Positions 27,699 to 36,903 are shown, numbered from the stretch's first letter. The stretch: 64,000 bases of DNA from JBDWFY01 sp965275915 (GCA_965275915.1 CBDHYI010000007.1:868001-932000); one strand, 5' to 3'. Translations and numbers: made by a program. Notes: generated by a model from the sequence alone, not told the origin.

Positions 27699-28739
27699 CT
27701 AGCGCTTCAGAATAGCCGTTCCGATCTTCGCGGATTCATAAATCGCTTCTTCAATAGCGATATTGGCAACATAGTCCCGCGCCTCATTTTCGATCGGCGT
27801 TCCATGCAGAAGGTGATCGGTTACATGTTTTTGCAGCGCATAGACACAATCGCCGCCGAATCCCGTGGTCGGAAAGTCCGATGCAATCAGTTCGGCTTCG
27901 GACGCCCCTGTCCGGCGAAAAAAGATCTCGCCATCGCCGTTTAACGACAGGACGCCTTTCGATCCTTCAACCGTCAACTCGCCCATTGTGCGCCGGGAAT
28001 TCTCAGCGACATGATCGACAAGCCGATTGCCGTCAAACAAAGCCCGCCTGCCATCGTCATAACGGTAAATGAAAAATCCGCTGTCCTCCCCGGCAATCAC
28101 CGGGTTGAGGCGGCGCAGATCCGCGATAACGGATGTCGGATCGCCCAGCAGATAACGGAACGTATCGACCCAGTGTACGCCGGTTTCATGGATCAGAAAC
28201 CGCTCCATCTTCTGGAAATAGGGCTGCCGCGCCAAATACGCCTCCGGCCCCTGGCCGTCGCCCGGCCGAAGCCGGTAGGTGACCTGGTATAAATCCCCCA
28301 CCTTCTTCTCATCAATCAGCGTTTTGATTTTGCGGTACCATGGCTGAAATCGGAAATTCTCGTGCACGACGACAAGACGGCCCGCCGCTTCGATCATCTC
28401 AAGCGCCTGACCGGCATCGGCCAGTGTCCCGCAAAACGGTTTCTGACAGATAATGGTCACGTCATGAGGCAGGGTCAGACGCAGCGTATCCAGATGCGCC
28501 CTTGGCGGCAGGACAATATCGACGATGTCCGGCGCGTGGTCGGCCAAAAGGGCCTCGGCATCGCGGTAAACGGCAACAGGCGAGCCATCGCCGGCAAGAT
28601 CGCGCGCCCGCTGTTCGTTGATATCAGCGATGGCGACCAGCGTCGTATCGGGGTTGCGTCTCCAGGCATCGACATGAAACTGGCTGAAGTAGCCCGCACC
28701 GATGACGGCGACGCGCAAGGGGCGATCGGCGCGGCTCAT
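27699..28739 (-). CDS. Gfo/Idh/MocA-family oxidoreductase
   Basis: A 346-residue dehydrogenase. The N-terminal Rossmann motif is VAVIGAGYFSQFHVDAW and the family motif EKP appears as ICQKPFCGTLADA near residue 95. The C-terminal alpha-beta domain contains the HETGVHWVDTFRYLLGDP segment with the conserved histidine pair. It would oxidise a sugar, inositol or hydroxy-acid derivative with NAD(P). Its ATG overlaps the stop of the upstream dehydrogenase gene as ATGA, so the two are translated together. I start at 28739; the longer frame to 28859 only overlaps the previous gene. Confidence 0.87.
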   Translation of the reverse strand: MSRADRPLRVAVIGAGYFSQFHVDAWRRNPDTTLVAIADINEQRARDLAGDGSPVAVYRDAEALLADHAPDIVDIVLPPRAHLDTLRLTLPHDVTIICQKPFCGTLADAGQALEMIEAAGRLVVVHENFRFQPWYRKIKTLIDEKKVGDLYQVTYRLRPGDGQGPEAYLARQPYFQKMERFLIHETGVHWVDTFRYLLGDPTSVIADLRRLNPVIAGEDSGFFIYRYDDGRRALFDGNRLVDHVAENSRRTMGELTVEGSKGVLSLNGDGEIFFRRTGASEAELIASDFPTTGFGGDCVYALQKHVTDHLLHGTPIENEARDYVANIAIEEAIYESAKIGTAILKR

Positions 28740-29839
28740 GCGGTTTCCCGGACCTGATTGCAGTTGGAAAGTATCGCCGCGCTGATATCGCCCGTGGATG
28801 CGGTCCCGCCCATATCCCGGGTTTTCGGACCGTCGGCAATGACGTGCGCGACAGCACACCTGATCGTATTCGCCGCGGTGACCATGCCCGGCACTTCCCT
28901 CTCATAGCCAAGCCAGTCCAGCATCATTGCGGCCGACAGGATCATGGCGATCGGATTGGCATAGCCTTGACCTGCGATGTCCGGCGCGGACCCGTGGCAG
29001 GGTTGAAACACGGCGTGTTTGTCGCCGATGTCGGCCGACGGCGCGAGCCCGAGCCCGCCCATGATGCCCGCACCAAGGTCCGACAGAATGTCGCCAAACA
29101 TGTTTTCGGTGACCATCACATCGAAAACGTGCGGTTTTTGCACCATCCACAACGCCGTGGCGTCAACATAAGCCGCATCCAGCTCAATATCCGGATACTT
29201 CCTGCCGATCTCCTCACTGATCTTCCTGAAAAACGCAAAGGCCTTGAAAACATTGGCCTTGTCGACACACGTCACCTTGCCCTTGCCGGTTCCGGCAGCC
29301 CTTCTCTGACGGGCAAGGCGAAAGGAAAAGTCAAACAGCTTTTCCGACACATCGCGCGTGATGACCATCGTCTCGCGTGCCGTCTCATCATTTTCGACTT
29401 CACCCTTGCCGTGCGAGGCAAACAGTCCTTCGGTGGATTCCCGGACGATCACAAAGTCGATTTTTGACAGGTCAGCGTCTCTCAGGGGACTGTCCTGACC
29501 GGACATCACGGTAACCGGCCGCACACCGGCATAAAGATCGAGCTCCATACGAAGCTCAATCTGAGGGGCAATTTCGGTTCCGTCGGGATAGCGTATATCA
29601 GGCAAACCCATCGCAGAAAGAAGAATTGCATCGGCGGCGCGCGCAACCTGCAGCGATTCTTCGGGGAGCGACTTTCCCGTTTTCGCATAGTGTGCGGCGC
29701 CGGCGTCAACATTCTGAAATTCAAAGTCAAAGTCGGCATGTTGGTCGGAAAGCGCTCGCAGAACGGCAACCGTCGGCGCCATGACTTCCGGGCCGATCCC
29801 GTCTCCGTTGAAGACTGCAATGTTATATTTCTTTGTCAT
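28736..29839 (-). CDS. Isocitrate/isopropylmalate dehydrogenase-family protein (tartrate-dehydrogenase-like)
   Basis: A 367-residue enzyme of the beta-decarboxylating dehydrogenase family. It opens with NIAVFNGDGIGPEVM, has RVR-type substrate residues in ELRMELDLYAGVRPV and IVRESTEGLF, the catalytic lysine in VTCVDKANVFKAF near residue 190, and the signature VMVTENMFGDILSDLGAGIMGGLGLAPSADIG near residue 245. It oxidises a 2-hydroxy acid with decarboxylation. Because it faces a TctCBA carboxylate transporter and not the leu genes, a tartrate- or malate-like substrate is more likely than isopropylmalate. The ATG at 29839 is chosen by homology. Confidence 0.85.
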   Translation of the reverse strand: MTKKYNIAVFNGDGIGPEVMAPTVAVLRALSDQHADFDFEFQNVDAGAAHYAKTGKSLPEESLQVARAADAILLSAMGLPDIRYPDGTEIAPQIELRMELDLYAGVRPVTVMSGQDSPLRDADLSKIDFVIVRESTEGLFASHGKGEVENDETARETMVITRDVSEKLFDFSFRLARQRRAAGTGKGKVTCVDKANVFKAFAFFRKISEEIGRKYPDIELDAAYVDATALWMVQKPHVFDVMVTENMFGDILSDLGAGIMGGLGLAPSADIGDKHAVFQPCHGSAPDIAGQGYANPIAMILSAAMMLDWLGYEREVPGMVTAANTIRCAVAHVIADGPKTRDMGGTASTGDISAAILSNCNQVRETA

Positions 29840-29929
29840 GGTGCTATCCGCATGAACCTTATTTTGACAACCCTGTTCCGACTGCCGCGCATCAGAGCAC
29901 AACGCGATCAAAGAAGCCATATAGAGAAA

Positions 29930-29963
29930 GTATGCCGTTGACAATGAATAAAATAATGCATAC
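29930..29963. promoter_or_regulatory. Inverted repeat in the divergent dehydrogenase/tctC region
   Basis: GTATGC at 29930-29935 and GCATAC at 29958-29963 form an inverted repeat around a TTGACA at 29938-29943 that could be a -35 box. The 204-bp region must carry promoters for the leftward dehydrogenase pair and the rightward tct genes. The GntR regulator encoded at 34742-35458 is the natural candidate to bind here. No convincing -10 box was found for the TTGACA. Confidence 0.3.
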
Positions 29964-30043
29964 GTAAAAATATTAGTCGAAAAAGTCTTGGTCTTCCGGC
30001 CGGCTTTGATCCGACGACACATCGTATTTGCAGGGAGGACTGC

Positions 30044-31057
30044 ATGAACTATTCACACCTCGTAGCGGGCGCTGTTGCCCTTGGCATGACAGCCGTCGCA
30101 GCCGGCAGTGCATCCGCGCAGGAATATCCGTTTCGCGACATCACCACGGCGGTCGTCTGGGGTGCCGGGGGCGGCACGGACTCCATCAACCGCATGATCA
30201 TGGCTGAGATGGAAAAGGAACTTCCGGTTTCGATTTCCGTCATCAATCAGACCGGCGGCGTGGCCGGTTCAAACGGCATGACCTACGTACTGAACCAACC
30301 CGATGACGGCTACACGCTGGCCGGCATCTCCGAATCCAATGTCACGGCCGGCGTACAGGGCGGCTGGGACAAGAAATTCGATGTCTGGTATCCGTTCATT
30401 GTCGGCGGTTCGCCCGATCTCATCAGCGTAACGGTGGATTCGCCCTACAAAACGCTTGAGGAACTGATTGACGCGGCGAAAGCCAGCCCGGGCACAATTC
30501 CCGCGGCCGCATCGGGCTCCGGCTCGATCCATCACCTGAATCTGCTTGCGCTTGAAAACGGCACCGAAGCCAAATTCAAGTTCATTCCTTATGGAGGGTC
30601 AGGACCGTCTCAGGAAGCGGCAGTCGCCGGTGAAGTACAGGTGGTCGTCACGTCGCTTGCGGAACAATTCCCTCTGCTTGCAGGCAACAAGCTGCGGCCG
30701 CTGGCCATGCTGGTTCCGGAAAGCAAGGAAGTCAAAGACCTCGGCACGATTCCTTCGGCATTTGCCTCCTATCCGGGTCTTGATAAATATCTGCCTCTGA
30801 AACAGGCGATCGGTTTCGCCGTTCTGAATTCAGCTCCCGACGATGCCAAGAAGGCGCTGACGGACGCCTTTAAAAAGGCGATGGAGTCGGACAACGTCAA
30901 GTTCTGGGCGGAAAGCAACAATTACGATCTCTCCGCCGCCGCTGGCGAAGAGGCCAGCAAAATCTTCTCCAATCTGGAAAGCAATTTTGCCTGGACCCTG
31001 TGGGATCTGAAGGCCGCCAAGGTCGACCCGTCCACCTTGGGCATTCCCAAGCCTTGA
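30044..31057 (+). CDS. tctC: Tripartite tricarboxylate transporter binding protein (TctC/Bug family)
   Basis: A 337-residue periplasmic protein with a signal peptide (MNYSHLVAGAVALGMTAVAAGSASAQ). The mature protein begins EYPFRDITTAVVWGAGGGTDSINRMI, the usual Bug/TctC opening, and contains the VINQTGGVAGSNGMTYV and FKFIPYGGSGPSQEAAVAGEVQ segments that line the carboxylate site. GGGAGGA stands before the ATG. A strong hairpin follows the gene and tctB and tctA come next. The substrate is a small carboxylate of unknown identity. Confidence 0.9.
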   Translation: MNYSHLVAGAVALGMTAVAAGSASAQEYPFRDITTAVVWGAGGGTDSINRMIMAEMEKELPVSISVINQTGGVAGSNGMTYVLNQPDDGYTLAGISESNVTAGVQGGWDKKFDVWYPFIVGGSPDLISVTVDSPYKTLEELIDAAKASPGTIPAAASGSGSIHHLNLLALENGTEAKFKFIPYGGSGPSQEAAVAGEVQVVVTSLAEQFPLLAGNKLRPLAMLVPESKEVKDLGTIPSAFASYPGLDKYLPLKQAIGFAVLNSAPDDAKKALTDAFKKAMESDNVKFWAESNNYDLSAAAGEEASKIFSNLESNFAWTLWDLKAAKVDPSTLGIPKP

Positions 31058-31070
31058 CTGCAGACAATGC

Positions 31071-31098
31071 CGGCCGGTCCCCGAAACAGGACCGGCCG
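31071..31098 (+). terminator. Hairpin after tctC (attenuating terminator)
   Basis: CGGCCGGTCC at 31071-31080 pairs perfectly with GGACCGGCCG at 31089-31098 around an 8-nt loop and is followed by TTCTTT. It looks like an intrinsic terminator just after the tctC stop. As tctB and tctA lie downstream on the same strand, it probably lets most transcripts end after the binding protein. Confidence 0.65.
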
Positions 31099-31156
31099 TT
31101 CTTTGGCGGCTGCCGGACAGCGTTCCAGGGCAGTACCAAGAGCGAGACACCCCATA

Positions 31157-31924
31157 ATGTCAGACAAGACCGAATTGCGGCGCAAGGACTTTTACACGGC
31201 GTTGATCCTGATCGGCCTCAGCCTTTTCTTCCTTTACAAGACATCCGAAATTCCCTTCTTTGAAGCCAACGCCGCAGGTGTTGAAAGCGGCAAATGGTAT
31301 AATTCGGCTGCGCTGGTCCCTTACGCTGTTTTTGTCGCGATGCTTGTCCTGTCGTGCACACTCCTGATGATCGCAATCAGGGAGGGCGGCAAACCGGCAC
31401 ATCTGAATTTTAACCAGGTCTCCGAATGGTTTGCGCGTGGCGGCGGCAAAATAACGCTCATCGCAGCCTTTCTGCTGCTTTACATTTTCGCGCTGGTTCC
31501 GCGTGTCGATTTCACGATCGCGAGTGCGCTGATTTTTGCCGCTCTGGTGTTTTCCTTTCATGAAGACCGGCTGAGGCCGATGATGATCTGCCTGTTGTTC
31601 GTGGGAATCCCCTCGCTTTATGCATTTCTGGTTCATTTTCCGCGTACGGAGTGGACGAAGCCGCATGATGATGACTGGATTGCATTGATCAGTCTGGTAA
31701 TCATGTGCGTCTGCGTCATGGCCGAGATACGGTTCGCAAACGGCCGCCTGCCGTTTTATGCCAGGCTGACGCCGGTCATCGCAGTGGTTCTGCCCCTGTT
31801 TCTCGTCGTCACCATGGCGTTCGGCTTCCGCCAGAACGTGCCCAACAGAACAGGCCTGGTCTTTCAGCAGATCGAATATCACTACTACGTCACCCTCAAG
31901 CCCTGGCTTCAGGGGAAGACCTGA
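31157..31924 (+). CDS. tctB: Tripartite tricarboxylate transporter small permease (TctB)
   Basis: A 255-residue membrane protein with about six hydrophobic stretches (first at FYTALILIGLSLFFLY, others near 55-75, 100-125, 150-165, 180-195 and 205-225). It is longer than classic TctB proteins and has a soluble segment after the first helix, which is common in this branch. It lies between tctC and tctA, 25 bp before tctA, which is the main support for the call. I start at the ATG at 31157. Confidence 0.82.
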   Translation: MSDKTELRRKDFYTALILIGLSLFFLYKTSEIPFFEANAAGVESGKWYNSAALVPYAVFVAMLVLSCTLLMIAIREGGKPAHLNFNQVSEWFARGGGKITLIAAFLLLYIFALVPRVDFTIASALIFAALVFSFHEDRLRPMMICLLFVGIPSLYAFLVHFPRTEWTKPHDDDWIALISLVIMCVCVMAEIRFANGRLPFYARLTPVIAVVLPLFLVVTMAFGFRQNVPNRTGLVFQQIEYHYYVTLKPWLQGKT

Positions 31925-31949
31925 CAGTGCCGGACAATAGGACAAACTC

Positions 31950-33500
31950 ATGGACCTGATCCTGACTCAAATCGGGAATTTCACCGGCAGCCTGGTCTCT
32001 CTAGCATCCGATCCCGTAACATACGCCTATCTCATCACGTCCGTTTTTCTCGGCATCGTTTTCGGTGCGCTGCCCGGCCTGACGGCGACCCTGGCTGTTA
32101 CGATCCTGACGGGCTTTTTCGGCAACAAGATCCCTATCGAACAGTCCCTGATCGCCTTGATCGGCGCTTATGTGGGCGCAATTTACGGTGGGTCCTATCC
32201 ATCCATTTTGCTGAATATTCCAGGCACGGCCGCATCCGCGGCCACAGCGATGGACGGCTTTCCCCTGACGAAACAGGGCAAGGGCGGCCAGGCCCTGGGA
32301 CTGACGACGACGGCATCTCTGATCGGCACCCTCATCGGCACTGTTTGCCTTTTGTGTTTCGTCTGGGTGCTGCTTGCGATTTCGCAAATGATCGCATCAC
32401 CCGAAAAAGCCCTGCTCGCCCTTTTCGGTATTTTGATCAGCGGCACACTGATGAGTTCGGATCTTGTCATCAAAGGCTGGATTGCCGGTCTCGCCGGTCT
32501 GGCCATGGCGATGGTCGGGCAGGACCCGATTTTGAGCGAACCGCGATTTACATTCGGTTGGTCGTACCTGCTCTCCGGATTTCAGGTTGTCCCCGTTCTC
32601 ATGGGGGCGTTTGCGGTTCCGCAGATCATCGCAGGCCTGAAAAAGGGTGCAAATGCCGGCAGTCCGCCGCAGGTGGGACGCATACTTCCCAGCTTCAAAG
32701 CCATCCGAAAGAACCTGCCGACCATCGGGCGCTCAGGTGCATTGGGTGTCGGCATCGGCTCCCTGCCCGGCGTCGGTGAGGATGTCGCCGGGTGGGTGTC
32801 CTACGGCGTCAGCAAAAACGTCTCCCGGGAACCGCAGAAATTCGGCAAAGGCTCGCTGCAGGGGCTTCTGTCCGCCGAAACCGCCAACAACGCCTGTATT
32901 GGCGGAGCGCTCATTCCCTTGCTGGTTCTTGGCATACCCGGCTCTCCGCCGGCAGCGGCACTTTTGGGTGCACTCAAGATCAACAATGTCATTCCCGGTC
33001 CGACAATCGATCCTGCCCTCATAACCCATATTGTCGCCATTCTGGTGCTGTCATCGATCACCATGTTTGCGCTCGGCATATTCACCTCGCGCATCTTCAT
33101 CTCGGTTCTATGCGTTCCGCAAACGATTTTCCTGCCGGGCGTTCTTGTTCTGACGACCATCGGTTCATTTTCCGTTGGCGGCGGCGTGAACGATCTTTTC
33201 CTGATGGTCGGCGTCGGTCTCATTGCCTACATGGTGCTTGAAATGAAATACCCGATCGCGCCGCTTGTGATCGGCGTCATCCTCGGCAGCCTCTTTGACG
33301 AGACATTCCGGCGGACGCTTCTGGTTGCGGACGGCGATCTTCTGGCTTTCGTTTCCAGGCCGGGTGCTGCTATCCTGCTGTTTCTGAACGTTACGCTCAT
33401 CCTGTCGCAATTGCCCGCAGCCCGCCGCTTCACCGCACGGATCGCAGAAAGGATCAAACGCCGCACAGGCCCTTCGCAAGCCGAAGCGGTAGAGGAATAA
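31950..33500 (+). CDS. tctA: Tripartite tricarboxylate transporter large permease (TctA)
   Basis: A 516-residue inner-membrane protein with about twelve helices. The family motifs are FGALPGLTATLAVTIL near residue 33, YVGAIYGGSYPSILLNIPGTAASAATAMDGFPL near residue 75 and, in the second half, LPGVGEDVAGWVSYGVSKN. It forms the ion-coupled channel of the carboxylate carrier. The C-terminus is basic. An ABM-domain gene starts 4 bp after its stop. Confidence 0.92.
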   Translation: MDLILTQIGNFTGSLVSLASDPVTYAYLITSVFLGIVFGALPGLTATLAVTILTGFFGNKIPIEQSLIALIGAYVGAIYGGSYPSILLNIPGTAASAATAMDGFPLTKQGKGGQALGLTTTASLIGTLIGTVCLLCFVWVLLAISQMIASPEKALLALFGILISGTLMSSDLVIKGWIAGLAGLAMAMVGQDPILSEPRFTFGWSYLLSGFQVVPVLMGAFAVPQIIAGLKKGANAGSPPQVGRILPSFKAIRKNLPTIGRSGALGVGIGSLPGVGEDVAGWVSYGVSKNVSREPQKFGKGSLQGLLSAETANNACIGGALIPLLVLGIPGSPPAAALLGALKINNVIPGPTIDPALITHIVAILVLSSITMFALGIFTSRIFISVLCVPQTIFLPGVLVLTTIGSFSVGGGVNDLFLMVGVGLIAYMVLEMKYPIAPLVIGVILGSLFDETFRRTLLVADGDLLAFVSRPGAAILLFLNVTLILSQLPAARRFTARIAERIKRRTGPSQAEAVEE

Positions 33501-33504
33501 CATC

Positions 33505-33822
33505 ATGTATGCCGTCATCGTTACCTTCCAGACCACCGACGAAGCGGCAAACCGCTTCCGGCAAAGGGTCGTTCAGCAGGCGAAGGACAGCCTTCAGAAT
33601 GAGGACGGTTGCCTGGCGTTCGATGTCTGGACGTCCTCAGAGACACCGGACACGATATTCCTCTATGAAATCTACACGGATCGGGCCGCGTTCGACCTTC
33701 ATATTGAGACCGCCCATTTCAAGGCGTTTGACGCCGATGTTCAGGAAATGGTGAAGAGCAAAACAGTGGTTCTGCAGGACCGGGCCTTGTGGGTTGGCAT
33801 AAGGAGTGGTGCCCGTGCATGA
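33505..33822 (+). CDS. ABM-domain protein (putative quinol monooxygenase, YgiN type)
   Basis: A 105-residue ferredoxin-like fold protein. The sequence YAVIVTFQTTDEAANRFRQRVVQQAKDSLQNEDGCLAFDVW with a later FLYEIYTDRAAFDLHIETAHF shows the conserved glutamate, histidine and asparagine-type pattern of the antibiotic biosynthesis monooxygenase family. Such dimers oxidise quinols or act on small reactive metabolites. It is 4 bp after tctA and overlaps the next gene by 8 bp, so it probably belongs to the same catabolic unit. Confidence 0.83.
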   Translation: MYAVIVTFQTTDEAANRFRQRVVQQAKDSLQNEDGCLAFDVWTSSETPDTIFLYEIYTDRAAFDLHIETAHFKAFDADVQEMVKSKTVVLQDRALWVGIRSGARA

Positions 33823-34630
33823 GACCTATGAAGTCTATGCGCTGAAATATGCCGAGCGGAACAGCCGGACCCGCGCCGATTCATTCATGTTCGATGACGA
33901 TCATGCAAGCCAGCATGACATGGACTATTTCATCTGGGTCATCCGCAACAACAATCGCACCATCGTCGTTGACACCGGTTATGATGAAAAAGAAGCTGCG
34001 GACCGCGGCCGCGACATCCTTAAAGATCCTGTCGCCTGCCTTGCCGAATTCGGTATCGCCGCTCACGAGGTGGAAACCGTCATTATTTCTCATCTGCACT
34101 ACGATCATGCCGGCAAGCTTCCGGCCTTCGAGAAGGCCAGATTTCACATACAGGCGGCGGAGATGGCTTTCGCCACGGGGCCGTGCATGTGCCACGATGC
34201 GTTAAGGGCGCCCTTCACCGCCGATCACGTCTGCGACATGGTCCGCAAGGTTTACGCTGGAAAGGTCACCTTTCACGATGGCGACGGCGAAATCGCGCCG
34301 GGTGTCACCGTCCACAGGATTGGCGGTCATTCAAGCGGACTTCAGATTATCCGGGTGATGACTGATAACGGCCCGCTTATTCTTGCATCGGATGCATCGC
34401 ATTATTACGAGAATTTTCTCAGGAAGAAGCTGTTTCCCATCGTCGTCAATGCGGCTGAAATGCTGGCCGGCTTCAATCGGTTGATGGAACTTGCGCCCTC
34501 TCCGGAGGCGATCGTTCCCGGACACGATCCCGCGGTTCGAAGACTTTTTCCCCGGATATCGGGCGGCCTGACGCCGGTTCACCGACTGGACGTTGCCCCG
34601 GCCTTTTCCCTTTGCTCTCTCGATTATTGA
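33815..34630 (+). CDS. Metallo-beta-lactamase-fold hydrolase (N-acyl homoserine lactonase-like)
   Basis: A protein of about 271 residues with the di-zinc motif HLHYDHAG near residue 94, a third histidine in GGHSSG near residue 169 and the bridging aspartate in LASDASHYYE near residue 190. The order and spacing resemble the AHL lactonase branch, which opens lactone rings. In this context it may hydrolyse a lactone intermediate and not a quorum signal. AAGGAG at 33801-33806 points to the GTG at 33815 as start; GTGs at 33806 and 33809 are alternatives. It overlaps the ABM gene by 8 bp. Confidence 0.83.
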   Translation: MHETYEVYALKYAERNSRTRADSFMFDDDHASQHDMDYFIWVIRNNNRTIVVDTGYDEKEAADRGRDILKDPVACLAEFGIAAHEVETVIISHLHYDHAGKLPAFEKARFHIQAAEMAFATGPCMCHDALRAPFTADHVCDMVRKVYAGKVTFHDGDGEIAPGVTVHRIGGHSSGLQIIRVMTDNGPLILASDASHYYENFLRKKLFPIVVNAAEMLAGFNRLMELAPSPEAIVPGHDPAVRRLFPRISGGLTPVHRLDVAPAFSLCSLDY

Positions 34631-34741
34631 GGATCTTACGTCATCGGATTACACTTTAAATGATATTGGGGCTTACAGGCGCTTATCCGAACGGGATCGC
34701 CGTTCCATGTAAATGGCAATTGCCAGAGAGCTGACCGATAA

Positions 34742-35458
34742 ATGGGAAAACATATGAGCGGCAACGGCCTTACGGACATTGCATTGGGTACAGAAGAAAA
34801 AACACCGTCGCAGTCGCAACGCGCCGTCCAGCAGCTGCGTGAGATGATTATCACCAATCAGTTGCCCGCCGGCTCCAATGTCCTTGAGCCGGAACTCGCC
34901 CAGATGCTCAATATGTCCCGGACACCGATCCGGGAGGCCGCTATCATTCTTGAAGCGCAGGGGCTCGTCGAGATCAAACCCCGGCGGGGCATTCGTATCG
35001 TTCCGCTCTCCCCCGATGACATGGAAGAGATCTATTCGATCCTGACCGAGCTTGAATCGCTTGCCGCCTATAAAGCCGCCCAGGCCGGGGTCAGCGGTGC
35101 GGACATGGCCGAGATGGAAAGTCTGCTCGGCGAAATGGAAGATGCGCTGAAAAAGGACGATCGGAAGCGATGGGCCGTCGCGGACGACAAGTTTCATCGC
35201 AAGCTGGTGAGCCTGACAAACAACAAACGCCTCCAGTCCATCGTCGCAACATATTCCGACCAGGTGCAAAGGGCGCGCATGATGACCCTGTTCGTCCGTC
35301 CGGCACCGCATCAATCCAATACCGACCACAGGAAACTTGTTGAAGCCATTGCTGCACGCAAGCCTGACAAAGCCCGCGATATTCATCATGCGCATCGCGA
35401 AGGGGCAAAAGAACTGATGATCAAACTGATCAAGGATCTCGGCTTCAGCTCGGTTTAG
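34742..35458 (+). CDS. GntR-family transcriptional regulator (FCD domain)
   Basis: A 238-residue regulator. The winged helix reads QRAVQQLREMIITNQLPAGSNVLEPELAQMLNMSRTPIREAAIILEAQGLVEIKPRRG near residues 26-84, the classic GntR form. The C-terminal all-helical FCD domain has DDKFHRKLV and DHRKLVEAI with the metal-binding histidines. Such proteins sense small carboxylates, matching the tct genes just upstream. An ATG at 34754 has a better placed GGGAA and could be the true start. Confidence 0.9.
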   Translation: MGKHMSGNGLTDIALGTEEKTPSQSQRAVQQLREMIITNQLPAGSNVLEPELAQMLNMSRTPIREAAIILEAQGLVEIKPRRGIRIVPLSPDDMEEIYSILTELESLAAYKAAQAGVSGADMAEMESLLGEMEDALKKDDRKRWAVADDKFHRKLVSLTNNKRLQSIVATYSDQVQRARMMTLFVRPAPHQSNTDHRKLVEAIAARKPDKARDIHHAHREGAKELMIKLIKDLGFSSV

Positions 35459-35622
35459 AACTTTTCCGGATTCACTTGCCACGAACCCGGAGTCCGGGCA
35501 GGATATCGGTCATGAATGCGGACGGCGACCGGATCGAAATGTCCGACCGGGCCGACCCCGGTTTGTCGCCTTCGCCGAAAAACACTGAACGGTAAGAAAC
35601 AGCAGAGTCCGATCCCGCATTG

Positions 35623-36888
35623 ATGCTCGAAGTCAGTTATGACCCCTTCCTGGTGGCCGCTTCGATTCTCGTCGCCATCATGGCGAGTTTTACCTGCCTG
35701 CGGCTGAGCAGCGGTATGCGCGACCTGACGCTTGCGGCCCGAAAACCGCGCATCGCACAGGCGGCGATCGCGCTCGGCGGCGGCATCTGGTCGATGCATT
35801 TCATCGGCATGCTTGCCATCCGCATTCCCGTCCAAATGCAATATGACGCCCTGCCGACCCTTGGCTCGGTTCTGATCGCCATACTGGTTGTGGGTACGGC
35901 GTTCATGTTTTTGCATATCGGTGTCAGAACACAGTCCCGCATTGTCATTGCGGGTGTCCTGACGGGACTTGGCATTGTCAGCATGCATTATCTCGGCATG
36001 TCCGCCATTTCAGGTAATTGTATTCTCACCTACGATACGACGGGCGTCCTTATTGCCACCGGGATCGGGATCGGATCGGCAATCCTGGCGCTCGAGCTTG
36101 CCTATCGCCGGCGCAGCCTGCGTGCAACCATCCTGGGCGCGATCGTATTGGGTCTTGCCATATCGGCGATGCACTATTCGGCAATGCTGTTCACGACGTT
36201 CAGCTTGGCGGAGGAAATCGTTCCGGTTTCGGCGCCCAACATCTCCCAAGGCACACTGGCGATGATTGTTGCTGTGGCCTCGTTCGTCATTTGCGGCCTG
36301 TTTTTGCTGATCGCCGTTCCGGCAAGTGACACGCAACCTGCCGAGACAGCCGAACATCCCAATTCTGTTGACGTTCCTGAGAAAGGCGTTGAGGAGATGG
36401 CTCAGACTTCCTTAGCCGATGAAGCAAAAGGCGACCATCCGGAGCATGAACCCGACATCTCCGAGGCAACCGCACGCAAGCAAACCAACCTAGCACTGTC
36501 AAAAGTCATGAGTGAACCCCGGCAGCCGGAAGCGGACAAAACGGCCTCGAACAAACCCGTTCGGATTCCCTATGAACGGGATAATGCCATTCGATTTCTC
36601 ATGGCCGACGCGATTGCCTACATCCAGGCCGATGGCCATTACTCCCGCATCCAGGACGGTACTGTGGAGTATTTTTGCCCCTGGCCGATCTCGCGCGTTG
36701 AGAAAAGTGTCGCCGGCCATGAGTTTATCCGCACCCACCGATCCTTTCTGGTCAATATCTCCAAGGTCAAGGGATTCCGGAGAAACGGTGACAAAGCCTG
36801 GTGCCTGTTCGGCGATGCGGAGGACATTGAAGTGCCCGTCAGCCGCGCACGCATCGCCGAAGTGCAAAGCGCGCTGGGTCTGACCTAG
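35623..36888 (+). CDS. coxC: MHYT-LytTR membrane regulator, CoxC-like
   Basis: A 421-residue protein. Seven hydrophobic helices make up residues 5-235 and include MHYT-type repeats: WSMHFIGM, VSMHYLGMSA and SAMHYSAM. These are thought to bind copper and sense a diatomic gas or redox state. A long acidic linker (about 240-320) leads to a C-terminal LytTR DNA-binding domain (ADAIAYIQADGHYSRIQDG; FIRTHRSFLVNISKVKG). CoxC and CoxH of Oligotropha carboxidovorans have this same architecture, and the gene lies directly before coxM. I start at ATG 35623; a TTG sits one codon upstream. Confidence 0.82.
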   Translation: MLEVSYDPFLVAASILVAIMASFTCLRLSSGMRDLTLAARKPRIAQAAIALGGGIWSMHFIGMLAIRIPVQMQYDALPTLGSVLIAILVVGTAFMFLHIGVRTQSRIVIAGVLTGLGIVSMHYLGMSAISGNCILTYDTTGVLIATGIGIGSAILALELAYRRRSLRATILGAIVLGLAISAMHYSAMLFTTFSLAEEIVPVSAPNISQGTLAMIVAVASFVICGLFLLIAVPASDTQPAETAEHPNSVDVPEKGVEEMAQTSLADEAKGDHPEHEPDISEATARKQTNLALSKVMSEPRQPEADKTASNKPVRIPYERDNAIRFLMADAIAYIQADGHYSRIQDGTVEYFCPWPISRVEKSVAGHEFIRTHRSFLVNISKVKGFRRNGDKAWCLFGDAEDIEVPVSRARIAEVQSALGLT

Positions 36889-36903
36889 GTGACCTCGATC
36901 CTC

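Noticed and set aside
29938..29966. Sigma-70 promoter with TTGACA at 29938-29943
   Set aside because: The hexamer at the right distance does not resemble TATAAT; only three or fewer positions match.
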